A stretch of DNA of 36,501 nucleotides from assembly GCA_027596195.1 (NCBI GenBank), contig JADGJG010000149.1:1-36501 (forward strand), in the 5' to 3' direction. This document shows, piece after piece, positions 1 to 10,250 of the stretch. Position numbers and translations under genes: made by a program. The notes below the pieces were generated by a model. That model was not told where the DNA came from. It saw only the letters and a program-made list of their open reading frames with translations, and did not search any database. Source of the stretch: Podochytrium sp. JEL0797 (taxonomy: Eukaryota > Chytridiomycota > Chytridiomycetes > Chytridiales > Chytriomycetaceae). Within the stretch, counting starts at the first letter, position 1; each line of letters starts with the position of its first letter.

Positions 1-111
1 TGCAATTGAGCGCTTTTTGGTCCCTGTTGGTTTGTGTTGAATTCTCCCTTCTTCCTCAACCCCCCCCCCCCCCCCTCGCCAGCGCCTCATCTGAACTCCT
101 TCCTTTTACAG
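1..111 (+). other. 3' end of an intron of the CDF transporter gene
   Basis: A pyrimidine-rich tract with an uninterrupted run of 16 C (60-75) leads to the acceptor TTTTACAG at 104-111. The next base resumes the reading frame of the transporter in phase 1. No coding sense upstream of it. Confidence 0.7.
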
Positions 112-1598
112 TTATTGACGACCCCAAAATGGTCTTGATCGTCGGCGCTGTCGGTCTCTCGGCCAACATTCTCGGCATGGTCCTCTTTGGCGGACACGTT
201 CACCACGACCACGGAGATGGCGGACATGACGACCACGAACATGGAGGCCACGACCACGGCGCCCATGCTCATGGAAAAGAGACGCACAAGTCGCACGACC
301 ACTCGGACACTTCGTCGAACAATGAGGTTGAGTTTGAGGACAACCAGGACGCTGTGCCGATGCATTATTCTTCCAAGATGAATTTGGATGTGATTGGTGA
401 GATTTCTTTGGTTTTTCTGTTTTATTTTTGATGAATTGGAATCTGACTTTTGTATTGTTCGTCAGCTGCCGCCGAACGCCTCCGAACCAAGTCTGGAAGC
501 AGCTCCGAAAGCGCCGCAAACTCGCACGACCACAACGCGGTTGGACACTCTCACGAACACGGAGACCACTCTTCCCACCACGAAAAACACGACGCTCACG
601 ACCACCACGACAGCCACGCCAGCCACGCACACGACCACGTGGGACACGCTCACGGCGGAGGCGGCCACGATGGCCATAACCACGGAAACATGAACATGCA
701 AGGACTTTTCTTGCATGCGATGGGCGACGCGCTCGGATCCATTGGTGTCATCATTTCCTCCCTCATCATCATGTACGCTGACGGACACTGGCGCTATTAC
801 ATGGACCCGATCATCTCGCTTCTCATCTCTGGTCTCATCATCTCGTCGGCTGTTCCTCTCGTCCGCAGCGCCTCGTTTATTCTGTTGCAAGGCGTGCCCA
901 CGCATATTGACCTCAGTGCGCTCAAATCGGAAATCCTTGGTATTACGGGAGTGCTTGGAATCCACGAGTTCCACGTCTGGGGACTCAGTGACTCCAAAAC
1001 CGTCGCGAGTGTGCATGTGCGCGTGCAGGACAATGACCGGTACATGGAAATCGCGACGCTCATCAAAAAGATGTTGCACGGGTACGGCATTCATTCGACG
1101 ACGGTGCAGCCCGAGTTTGTGAGGAATTTGAACACGCCGGGCGAAGACATGTCTGAGACGGGGTGTTTGTTGAAGTGTGAAGGTGGCGGGTGTGCTGAGC
1201 AAGTGTGCTGTCCCGATGATGAGGAGTTAGTTTCGATGAGAGGTGTGAGTGTGACGCCGTCGCCGCGGGTGGCGTCGCCTCCGGCTGAGTTTTTGGTTTC
1301 GGGGGAGGTGAGAGTGTCGTCGGCTTCCGGGAGTGAGAAGAAGAATGTGCCGTTTGTGATGGGAAGAAAGGATTCTCATGGGCATGGTGGGGAAGGGCAT
1401 GGACATTCTCATCAAGGACATTCGGAGCATGGGTCGTCTCACCAAGAACACTCTGACCATGAGTCCCAGCCGTCTTCTGGACACGCCCATTCAAGTGAAG
1501 GGGGATGTGGAGGACATTCGGATGAGAAGAAGGCGGAGGCTCATGGACATTCGCACGGGCACGGTGGGGACAAGCATGACACACATGGACATCATTAA
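112..1598 (+). CDS. CDF-family zinc/metal cation transporter, 3' part (5' end outside window)
   Basis: Cation diffusion facilitator of the ZRC1/COT1/ZnT type, which exchanges Zn2+ (or a similar cation) for H+ across the vacuolar or another internal membrane. Exons seen: 112-396 and 466-1598 (intron 397-465, GTGAGA...GTCAG); bases 1-111 are the end of an upstream intron with a 16-C run. The visible protein starts in a transmembrane helix (VLIVGAVGLSANILGMVLF, probably TM4), followed by a long His/Asp-rich cytosolic loop, then TM5 with the metal-site HAMGD motif (about 713-727), TM6, and the ferredoxin-like C-terminal domain (GIHEFHVWGLSDSK). It ends in a Cys cluster and a second His-rich tail. 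TM1-3 are missing only because the window begins there. The gene converges on the LRR gene, 91 bp between stop codons. Family assignment is firm; metal specificity is inferred. Confidence 0.9.
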
Positions 1599-1617
1599 TA
1601 CAGTAGTTTTTTTGTTG

Positions 1618-1623
1618 AATAAA
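1618..1623 (+). terminator. AATAAA polyadenylation signal of the CDF gene
   Basis: AATAAA lies 20 bp after the TAA stop of the transporter, in AT-rich sequence, just before the convergent LRR gene ends on the other strand. Confidence 0.55.
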
Positions 1624-1689
1624 AGAGATAATAATATGAAATTACGTTCTTGAAAATGTAGAATAATGAGAGTTGAAGTTTTTCTACTT

Positions 1690-3465
1690 TCATCGCGTTT
1701 TCACCTCAACCTGAGCTTTCCACCCACCACCACCAGCCCCGATGACCAAATCTTCCCCTTCTGAAGCCAGCTTCTCAGTGCTCGCAAACTCCAACGTATC
1801 CATGCTTCTCTGTGCCTCCTTCACTCTCTTGTACGTTTTGACGACGTAGACCACGACAATAATTAAGAAAACTAATCCCGCGACTACGCCGCCTACGATT
1901 TTCCCGATTCGTTGCAATGGGGTCTCGATGCAGTCGGACTGGTTCGGGAGCGTGGTTCCGCTGAGACAGTTGTGATCGAATCTAACAAAAAAGAAGGCGT
2001 TGAGAATTTCGAAATCTCACAGGGAACTGAAAAAAGAAAAGCAGAAAACTCAACTCCGTAATAAAAATGCCAAGATTCAATGGCACCGTGCCTGTGAGGT
2101 GGTTGTTTTGTAAATTCAGGTCCGACAGTTGGGTTAGAGTCCCTAGAGAGGAGGGGATGGGTCCCGTCAAGCTGTTGGAACTCCTGTGAAACCGTACTTA
2201 GTCAGTGAGACCGAAATGTTTCCGATTTTGTTTTACTCACAAGCGCAATTGTTCCAATCCCACCAGATTTCCCACCTCGTTCGGAATGACGCCATTCAAC
2301 TGGTTGAAACTCAAATCGACGATGCGCAAGTTGGTGGCGTTTCCGATCGAGGTCGGGATTTGAGAAACGAGTGCATTGCTGTTGAGTTGCCTGATCAAGG
2401 AAAAAAAACACGCGTTTTAGGAGGCCCCCGCGCGTAACAAGAAGTATTCCACATACAGTGTCGACAACTGACTCAACAAAAACAACTCGTCCGGCAACTG
2501 CCCGCTGACTCCACTCGACCCAAACGCGAGTGTCGTCACGAACCCGCTCGTGTCACAGGCAATCAAACGCGGGTTCCACGTGCAACAGTTTGTGGCGGGC
2601 ACGGGCAAGTAAAACGACAGTTTGTCCATGGCCGTGGCGAGGTTTGCGCAATCGTTGTTGACGAGTGGGAGTGGGTTGGATAATTTGGAAAGTACGCAGG
2701 CCGGGTTTTGGTGGGGTAAGTCGGGGAAGCAGTTGTTGTTGAAATTACTGGAATTTGAAGTGGGGGGTTGAGAGGGGCTACTTATATCACAACTATTTGT
2801 ACCTGTGTGGGATGATGCTGGTTTGCGTGAGCTGGGCGGGAACAGTGCCGTTCAACAGATTGTTTTCGACGTGCCTGTAAGAATCCGATAAGCAAAATCA
2901 GCTTGCGAGAGGGAGACAGGAGGGGTGTGCGTGTACGTACAAGAACTCGAGATTCGTGAGACGCGTCAAAGACTGTGGAACGGGTCCAACCAGCTTGTTG
3001 TCTGACAGATCCCTGGATCAAACAAATCAATACCCAACTGCTATCCAGCTTTAACTTACAGCCTGGTTAGCTTGGTCAGGTTTCCCTATTGTTTGTCGGA
3101 TCAGAACGCGCTTTCTGAGACTAAAAAAATATCCCACCAGCGAAGGCGGAATCTCGCCAACCAAGTTGTTTCCAGAAAGATCCAACGTCTCGAGCGACGC
3201 CAGACTTCCTAACGCTTCTGCTATCGTGCCATCAAGCGAGAGATTGATCTTTCTGCGGGTTTTTTGCGAAGATGAATTTCTAAGCGCGGCGCGCCGCCAC
3301 TAGGATCTCTTGCCGAAAAACTCACATTGACAAAATATTCCCGTTCGAATCGCAGAGGATAAGGATTGGGAGATTGGTTGCTGTGGACCCTGAGCTCACG
3401 GGCGTGCAGCAGAGAGTCAACCGACTGAAGGCGGAGTGGAAAATCTCGCAATCGCTGGAGGCCAT
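1690..3465 (-). CDS. Leucine-rich-repeat single-pass membrane protein, nine exons
   Basis: Exons (minus order): 3326-3465, 3138-3252, 3060-3085, 2941-3012, 2803-2874, 2457-2747, 2241-2390, 2055-2183, 1690-1981; all phases agree, giving about 428 aa. Plant-type LRRs (for example LETLDLSGNNLVGEIPPSL) form two blocks. Each block is preceded by a cysteine-paired cap: D-C...C-C...L-C-D in exon 1, and N-D-C...N-C-C-T-W...A-C-D in exon 6. The C-terminus has an N-x-C cap, one strong transmembrane helix (about residues 357-379) and a basic cytosolic tail of about 49 residues. There is no kinase domain, so it resembles a receptor-like protein rather than a receptor kinase. Odd points: no signal peptide is visible after the chosen ATG, so an upstream first exon may be missing. 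Ligand and role unknown. Confidence 0.75.
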
Positions 3466-4037
3466 TTTTTCGGATGATCCCTAGATGATCCCAGGATTTT
3501 TATATTTTTTCTTTTCGATCTGCCATCTCGTCACGCTTCACGCCCAATTCTCGTGCAAGTCTTTCGTGTCCAATTCTTTGAAACCGCGGAAACATCTTCG
3601 GCCTCGAAGAACCCCATGCGAGCATATTTTGGGATGGACCCTCATTCTTTCTTAGGATTGAAAATGGTATTCCGGAGTAGGTAGTTCAAGTGTTAAAACG
3701 GGTAAGGCCATGAACACGCGAATTTTGCGAGAGGAGAGAGAGGACAGACTTATTTTTAGGAGAGGAGGATGGTTTGATTTGTTTTTCATCTCCCACTTGC
3801 AGGGTTACGCTGTCAGCTGTCAACGGAAGGCAAGAAGAATGGGTTTGCAAGCCGTTTTTGCTCGTTTGGCGGTTTGTTTTGGTCACGCGGCTTGGGGGAA
3901 TTTTTTGGGCGGGAGGGTGGGTGAAAATTGGGTGGGCCAAGACTTCGGCTTTCCAAACGCGAACAAAACAACGGGAATTACCACCGCTTTCTTCCCTTAT
4001 AGAGCGTATAGACTCGTCATCGCCAAAAGCCTCAATC
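3466..4037. promoter_or_regulatory. Divergent intergenic region between LRR and homeobox genes
   Basis: About 570 bp between two divergent start codons. On the minus strand a TATAAAA-like element sits about 35 bp before the LRR ATG (near 3500). On the plus strand a pyrimidine-rich, TATAGAG-containing stretch (about 3999) precedes the homeobox ATG. Open frames crossing this region lack codon bias and conserved motifs, so I treat them as chance. Confidence 0.45.
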
Positions 4038-5968
4038 ATGTATTCGCTCGAGGAGATTGACCAACTTTTGAGTGGTCTTGACGACAACCTCAACACGGAC
4101 AGCCCGCCACCCCTGCAGCAACAGCAATGCCAGCAACATCAGATTCAAATCCCCTTCAGTTCCCTCTTACACGCAACCAAGAATCCTCCCATGTTGACGC
4201 CACTTTCATCGAAGGGAAACTCCCCGTCGGCTCGGTTATTTCAACAACTCGCGAACGAGCAGAAGCAACCCATCACGCCTCAGGTATACAGCGAGTCCTT
4301 TTTCAACTACCACATCCAGCCACATTCATTTGGAGCGCGCGATAACGCGCTCGGTGGAATGTTTCCCGCCGCGGAAATGCCTATGATGGGGAGTTGCAAT
4401 GTTTGGGACAACTATATGCATATGTCGGTAAGATACGCAAAACACACTCCTCCCCCTTCCTGAGTAATTCCTTTCGCGTAAACATCTGGATCTGTCGTTT
4501 TCGTTCTTTTGCTGGCACTGCTTTCTGCCCCATTCCACTTCCGCGTTGACATGTTTCAGTAATGCGAATCTTTTGACATGATCCCCTTGCAGATGTTGTC
4601 CAAGCCATGCACGGAACAAAAAGGCCCCAACGCCATCGAAGCCGCGGCAATATATTTCCAAATGGACCCGTTCGCGGGTGGGACAAGCCATACAAACAAT
4701 TTCCACGCACAACTCGAAAATAGCTACATGCAGTTTCCCAATGTAATAAATCAAGAGCCTGAGTTCATTTTATTCTCTGATGAATATATTCTCATTCCAT
4801 TTTATTTGGTATAGAAATCGACTTTGGTCGATGATTCCTCTTCCTTCTCTCATGACACTTTCATCAACTCCAACTCTCAATTTACTGGCTCCTCATCAAT
4901 CTCCGCTTCCTCCTTTGCCGTCTCTCCCTTCCACAACAACAACTTCAGGCAGCCTCCGATCCCACCCTGGACGACCACGACGCAATCATCGCCGCAACAC
5001 GCCTGCACCCCCATTATTTTTCAACGCGAACACAACTTTTCGCCCGCCCTGGACCACACAGCTTTCCTCGATGTTCCGATCTACTCCTCAGATTTGATGT
5101 CCTACCCGACTGTGCAACCATCCGAAATCTACTACCAGCCAGTGAATTTCAGTAGGAGTGCAGGGATAAGTGACAGCAGTAGGAACTCGTCGTCTCCCAA
5201 CGAGTCGAGCATCTCGGAATCGTCAGAGTCGTTGTTGTTGTCTCCCAACGAGTTGAGCTTCTCAGAATCATCAGTTTCGTTGTTATTGTCTCCTATCGAG
5301 TCGAACTTCTCGGAATCTTCAGCGTCGTTGTTGTCTCCCAGCGAGTCGAGCTCTTCGGAATCTGCGGCGTCGTTGCTGTTGCCATCTGAAAAGAAGCGTG
5401 TCGAGCGTGCAGTGGCAGCGGCGGCTGAGAAAGCGCTCAAGTACTCGATGTCGATGGAGATTTCTGTGGCAACGTCAACAACGAAGAATGTGGTTGCCGC
5501 GAGTGCCGCTGAAGGGGGGGTTCATGCTGCTGGAACAAAGAAGCGTGGACCCAGGGGGTCTGCGAAAGGAGGTGCTGCAAAGAAGGCGAAGAATGCGGCG
5601 GAGGTCAAGGAGAGAAACGCGGTTGCAGAGTCGTCGGTGGTGTCGCCTGTGGACGGCCCCGAGAGTGACGAGCATCTCGCGAAAAAGTCCAAAAATGCGG
5701 AGCAGGCCAAAAAACGAGCGAACCACGTGAGTATTCAACTTCTTGGAGTGAGTTTTTTTTGGCGAGGTTCCAACCATTTCTTTTTGTCTTCGAACAGAAA
5801 CCGGACATCACGGCTCGCTTGTTCAAGTGGTTGATGGAGCACCAAAATGAGCCTTACCCCAACGAAGAGCAAAAGAAGTCAATGGCTGCTAATACCGGAT
5901 TGACGCACAACCAAATCAACGACTGGTTCATCAACGCGCGCAGGAGGTACATGAAAAATTTGAAGTGA
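4038..5968 (+). CDS. TALE-class homeodomain transcription factor
   Basis: Nuclear DNA-binding regulator. Exons 4038-4427, 4593-4742, 4815-5726 and 5798-5968 are all phase 0 and give about 540 aa. The N-terminal half is Gln/Ser/Pro-rich. Residues around 310-370 carry four tandem copies of a 15-16 residue Ser/Leu repeat (DNA 5193-5381), followed by Ala/Lys-rich basic stretches (KKRGPRG, KKAKNA) that may act as a nuclear localisation signal. The last exon holds a TALE homeodomain: helix 1 (ARLFKWLMEH), the PYP loop insertion typical of TALE (NEPYPNEEQKK), and recognition helix NQINDWFINARRR. The protein ends eight residues after the WFINARRR motif. Related fungal TALE proteins include mating-type HD factors and CUP9/TOS8-like repressors; which group this belongs to cannot be decided by eye. 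Confidence 0.85.
5193..5381 (+). repeat. In-frame 48-bp tandem repeat, four units, in the homeobox gene
   Basis: Units 5193-5240, 5241-5288, 5289-5333 (45 bp) and 5334-5381 each encode variants of SP-x-ES-x-x-SESS-x-SLLL. The unit is in frame and divergent between copies, so it has been evolving as protein-coding sequence. Confidence 0.85.
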
Positions 5969-6040
5969 AGTGGCGCGGAATGAGGACTCTGGTGCCCTTT
6001 TTGAATATTGTTTTTTCTCTCATTTTATTTATGTTTCATC

Positions 6041-6046
6041 ATTAAA
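6041..6046 (+). terminator. ATTAAA polyadenylation signal candidate, homeobox gene
   Basis: ATTAAA followed by an A-run, about 72 bp after the homeobox stop codon. The rest of 5969-6402 holds no gene I can support; one open frame there has no coding signature. Confidence 0.35.
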
Positions 6047-6402
6047 AAAACAAAATCTTTGTGGACAGAAAAAATCAAGAACAATTGAACGCGATTCCGT
6101 CATCAGTTGCAGGCGCATTCTTTCATCGGAATCAACATCAGTCAAAAAGAGATCCCAAAACGTGCGTCACGAGATTAGCGTTTCGCTGGGGGTAAGGATA
6201 AATTTGGATATATATTGCACACCACAAGCCCAATTTTCCGAACAGCCACGGGAAGATGACTTCATTTCTCGTACAGGTGGCGACCAAAGCAACGAGAACC
6301 AAAAAATGTGTCACGGAGAGGCAACCATTGATTGTTGAACCTTTTTCGGAAATAAAAACGTCACCCACCCGGGATATCAATCACTTTTTAAAAAAAGCAA
6401 AA

Positions 6403-7984
6403 ATGGTCTTCGCATCTGCTCTTATGTGAGTATCTTGATCTTGGCGCGTTTCTCGCCGCCTCTCTTCTCTCGAAGCCCTCAATCACGTCCACGTTTTGTG
6501 ACGGGGCTTGTAACGACCCACTAGATCGTTGCTGACTAAAAGTCACTCTCACCCCCACTCAGCGCGTCCGCCCTGGCCGGCTTGACCGTCGCCCAGGCCC
6601 CTACCACCAACATGCAAACCGGCTGCGTGACCAACTACGACGCCACGATCGACTACTTCCCCGAGAAAATCGACTCTGCCAACCTCACGAACCTTGAGTA
6701 CACCTATTCCAAGAACTACAAGACCATCGTCAACAAGTTCAGCAAGGAGACCATCGTGTTGTACCAGTGTGGAACCCCCAAGCCCACCGTTGCTGGCGCG
6801 ACCCAGATCATTTCGGTCCCGATCCAGAACCTGACCATCTCGAGTACCACTGCCGTGACCTTCTTGGAGCTGTTGAACGAGCGCCAGTCCATCAAGTACA
6901 CCACCAGCTCAACTCTGGCGTACATCTCGTCTCCTTGCATCCAGGAAATGGTTGCGAAGGACCCCAACGCGATCATCGAGGCGGATGACAAGAACATGAC
7001 TCGTCAGATTGAGCAGATCGACACCACGGACGTGTTCTTGCACTACATGAACTCGGTGGCCGCGAATGTGAGTCTTTTTCTCTCATCGACGCGCTCTCTC
7101 AGCTTTTGGGGGGGGAGATTCCGGATGACTAATCATTAAATTGAAAAAAGGTCACCAACGCTGTTTCCTTCCCTGCCTCCGCCGACCCTGGAGTCAAAGG
7201 ACGCCTCGAGTGGATCGGATTCCTCGGATCCTTCTTCAACAAGGAAGCCTTGGCCAACAACGTCAGTTCCGCCATCATGACCAACTACGCCCAACTCGCG
7301 GCCGCTATCCCCTCCTCTGCTGCCAAGCCCTTGCTCAGCTGGGTCAATTACCAGGCTCCCTACAGCGCTGCTTACCCTGCCGCCTGGCAAATCAACCAAG
7401 CCGCGTACCAGCTTGATTACTCCAAGGCTGCCGGAGCTTCCGTCTTCACCCCACCCGCTTCCACGGACCCCACCATTAAGGGGGAAAGCCTCCAGCAAAC
7501 CACTTACTCGTGGAACAACAGTGCCGGCTTCCTCGCGGCCGTGGCGCCCCTCGACATTGTGATTGACCAATCCTTCTACAACGTTAATAGTTCTTCCTTC
7601 ATGACCTCCTTCATGATCGCATCTGCTGACACGGACAAGTACAAGTTCTTGAGCAAGAAGGCTGTGTACATGTTAAACCGCGAGATTAGCTCCGTGAACG
7701 GTGGTAACAACTGGTTCGAGGCTGGAAACGTGTTGATCAATGTTGTCCTTGCCGATATCATCAGTGCCACGAACCCTGGAGTGTTGCCCAAGGATTACGC
7801 GAGAACGTTTATTCGTAACGTGTTTGACGAGGCACAGGTTGTTTTGACTGCTAGTCAGTGCAAGAGCACGACGGAGGCGTTGGCGGTTCCCATTGTGAAG
7901 CTTGGTGCTGCTGCCACTACTAGTGGTGCTCTTTCGATGGGGGTTTCTCTTGTTGCCGTGTTGGCCAGCGTGTTTATCCTTTGA
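6403..7984 (+). CDS. Secreted periplasmic-binding-protein-like protein, putative GPI anchor (copy 1)
   Basis: Exons 6403-6425, 6563-7067 and 7151-7984 give 453 aa. The tiny first exon plus the start of exon 2 encode a signal peptide (MVFASALIASALAGLTVAQA). The body resembles class III substrate-binding proteins (TroA/BtuF/FepB fold, the binding subunits for siderophores, haem or B12 in bacteria): an N-terminal DYFPEKI segment, LYQCGTPKP after strand 2, SSPCIQEM, then a second lobe with EWIGFLGSFFN and SWVNYQ. Four cysteines (TGCV, YQCG, SPCI, SQCK) are shared with copy 2 and could form disulfides. Many N-glycosylation sequons are present. The C-terminus ends in small residues plus a hydrophobic stretch without a basic tail, typical of a GPI-anchor signal. 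Fold assignment is from motif memory, so moderate; ligand unknown. Confidence 0.65.
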
Positions 7985-8025
7985 TTTTGTTCATTCTAAA
8001 ATAATAATTGGATAATTTGGGAGAG

Positions 8026-8031
8026 AATAAA
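8026..8031 (+). terminator. AATAAA polyadenylation signal of PBP-like copy 1
   Basis: AATAAA 42 bp after the stop codon in AT-rich sequence. The remainder of 7985-8535, between the two convergent paralogs, contains no gene I can support. Confidence 0.55.
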
Positions 8032-8535
8032 GTGAAACAGTTATCACTACTTTCCAAAACTTAACAGGTAATTTTGGCGACTGGCTTTTTAGTCTGTTCG
8101 AGTCCGAAAATTGAATTCACGAGAATGGTCATTTGAATGGCATGGGGAAGGGTTTGACTTGCGTGCGAATGCACTGCAGTCGGCCAAATGGGGTAGTGTG
8201 TGCAAGTCGTGACGTTCAAAGCGATATTACCATGCTTTTTGTATTTTGAAATCGTGCAGTGTTGTCAAAGCATCTCATCGTGTCCGGTAGTTTTTATCGC
8301 ATCTCTGACCATAAGCCTCCCTTCCGGGATGCAGTATCTTCAAACTCACAAGCTATTGTATTTTTTGAAGAAGAAGCGCGTAGCATTTGCGTTAACTGCT
8401 CGACTCATCTGATAAAATGCGATGACGCCTTGTTTCCGTTGTCCAACGCACTATTAGAGTGAGCACGAGCTGAGAGAATATCAACATTTCATTTTTCATT
8501 TGTTTGGACAAACGAAAAAAAAGTAAAACAAAAAC

Positions 8536-10107
8536 TCAGAGCATCAACGCAACCATCAAAACAGAAACCAAAGAAACCCCCATCGCAACAACACCACCCC
8601 CCGTCGTCGTCGTCGACCCACCACCCGCCTTTGCAAGCCCCACAACCGGAACCGCCAGCGCCTCCGTCGTGCTCTTGCACTGACTCGCCGTCAAAATCAC
8701 CTGCGCCTGAGTGAACGCGTTTCTGAGGAACGTGGGTTGGTACCCCGCCGCTAGGACGCTCGGGTTCGTGATGCTAATCAGGTCTGCGAGAACAATGTTG
8801 TTTTGGAGGACAGCCGCTTCGAGCCAGTTCGTACCGCCGTTTGTGGGGCTGATTTCGCGGTTCGTCATGTACACTGCCTTGTTGCTCAAGAATTTGTATT
8901 TGTCCGTGTCTGTGGACGCGATTGTGAAGGAGGAGAGGAAGGAGGTGATGTTGGTGTCGTAGAAGGAGAGGTCGATTACGAGGTCTACGGGGGTGATGGC
9001 GGAGAGGAGGGCAGTGCTGGTGGGATATGTGTAGGTTGTTTGGTGGATGGCTTGGCCTGTGATGGTGGGGTTTGTGGAGGTGGGTGGGGTGAAAATGGTG
9101 GCGCCGGCGGCGGTGGTGAGGTCTTGTTGGTACGCGGCTTGGTTGATTTGCCAAGCGGCGGGGTAGTCGGCGCTGAAAGCGGCCTGGTAGGTGACCCAGC
9201 TGAGAGAAGGCTTGGTGGTGGTGGAGGGGATCGCGGCGGCGAGTTGGGCGTAGTTTGTGAGGATGGTGGAGCTGATGTTGTTGGCCATGAATTCCTGGTT
9301 GAAGAAGGAGCCGAGGAATCCGATCCATTCAACGCGTCCTTCGACTCCGGGGTCGGCGGAGGCGGGGAATGTGACGGAGTTTGTCACCTGGTTTCCATGT
9401 TTTTTTGGTTGGTAAACGCGATGCGAGAGCGAAAAAAAACCATCATACTCACATTGGCGGAAATTGATCCCATATAGTTGAAATACACGTTCGTAGATCC
9501 AACTTGTTCAATCTGGTGCGTGGCGTTCTTGCTATCGGCCTCGATAATCGCGTTGGGGTCCTTGGCGACCATTTCCTGGATACAAGGAGACGTAACGAAC
9601 GACAACGTTCCATCCGTTGAAAACTTGATGGCTTGACGCTGGTTCAGGAACTCGAGGTACGGCACGATCGTGGTGTCACCAAGAGTCAGGTTTTGGATCG
9701 GAACCGAGATGATCTGGGACGCGCCAGCAACGGTGGGTTTGGGGGTTCCACACTGGTAGAGCACGATGGTTTCGTTGCTGAACTTGTTGACGATGGTTTT
9801 GTAGTGCTTGGAGTACGTGTACGCGAGGTTTGTGAGGTTGGCGGAGTCGATTTTCTCGGGGAAGTAGTCGATCGTGGCGTCGTAGTTGGTCACGCAGCCG
9901 GTTTGCATGTTGGTGGTAGGGGCTTGGGCGACGGTCAACCCGACGATGGTAGAGATACTGCATGATTGAGGTGTTAGAATATGCGTGCACAAACAAACAA
10001 ATATCGACGGTGTCCGATTCGAAAATTCGGACACGCGTATAAAAAGGGAAGCAGATGCGCCAAAGCAAAACAGAGAACCACACTCACAGCAGTGACGCAA
10101 AGACCAT
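8536..10107 (-). CDS. Secreted periplasmic-binding-protein-like protein, putative GPI anchor (copy 2)
   Basis: Paralog of the gene at 6403-7984, on the opposite strand and tail-to-tail with it. Exons 10088-10107, 9453-9957 and 8536-9387 give 458 aa; intron positions and phases (2, then 0) match copy 1 exactly, and exon 2 is 505 nt in both. The signal peptide is MVFASLLISTIVGLTVAQ. The N-terminal lobe is nearly identical to copy 1 (PTTNMQTGCVTNYDATIDYF), while the second lobe is more diverged (LLSAITPVDLVIDLSFYD versus FLAAVAPLDIVIDQSFYN). The C-terminus has a Gly/Ser/Thr-rich linker before a hydrophobic end, a good GPI-signal shape. Probably cell-wall or plasma-membrane tethered and binding a small ligand or metal chelate; that role is inferred from the fold only. 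Confidence 0.65.
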
Positions 10108-10250
10108 TTTTGCTGTTCTTTTTTCGTTCATTCTCTTTAAAGTGAGTCAACCCCCAACATGGAAATGAACAACTTTTTTTCTTATCATCCATAGAAACTT
10201 AGGAGAAATATTTTATCGACATAGTAATTTATTGGAAGTGAATGAATTCA

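Noticed and set aside
450..1202. Long open frames opposite and out of frame with the CDF transporter
   Set aside because: They are shadows of the His-rich codon repeats (CAC/CAT) and have Arg/Val-only low-complexity products.
5970..6338. 122-codon open frame after the homeobox gene
   Set aside because: No codon bias or motif; most likely 3' UTR and intergenic sequence.
8094..8115. GTTCGAGTCC resembling a tRNA T-loop
   Set aside because: No pairing T-stem and no acceptor stem; chance match.
6403..10107. Transposon with the PBP-like genes as terminal inverted repeats
   Set aside because: The repeats are intron-containing, intact coding genes with no transposase between them; an inverted gene duplication is simpler.
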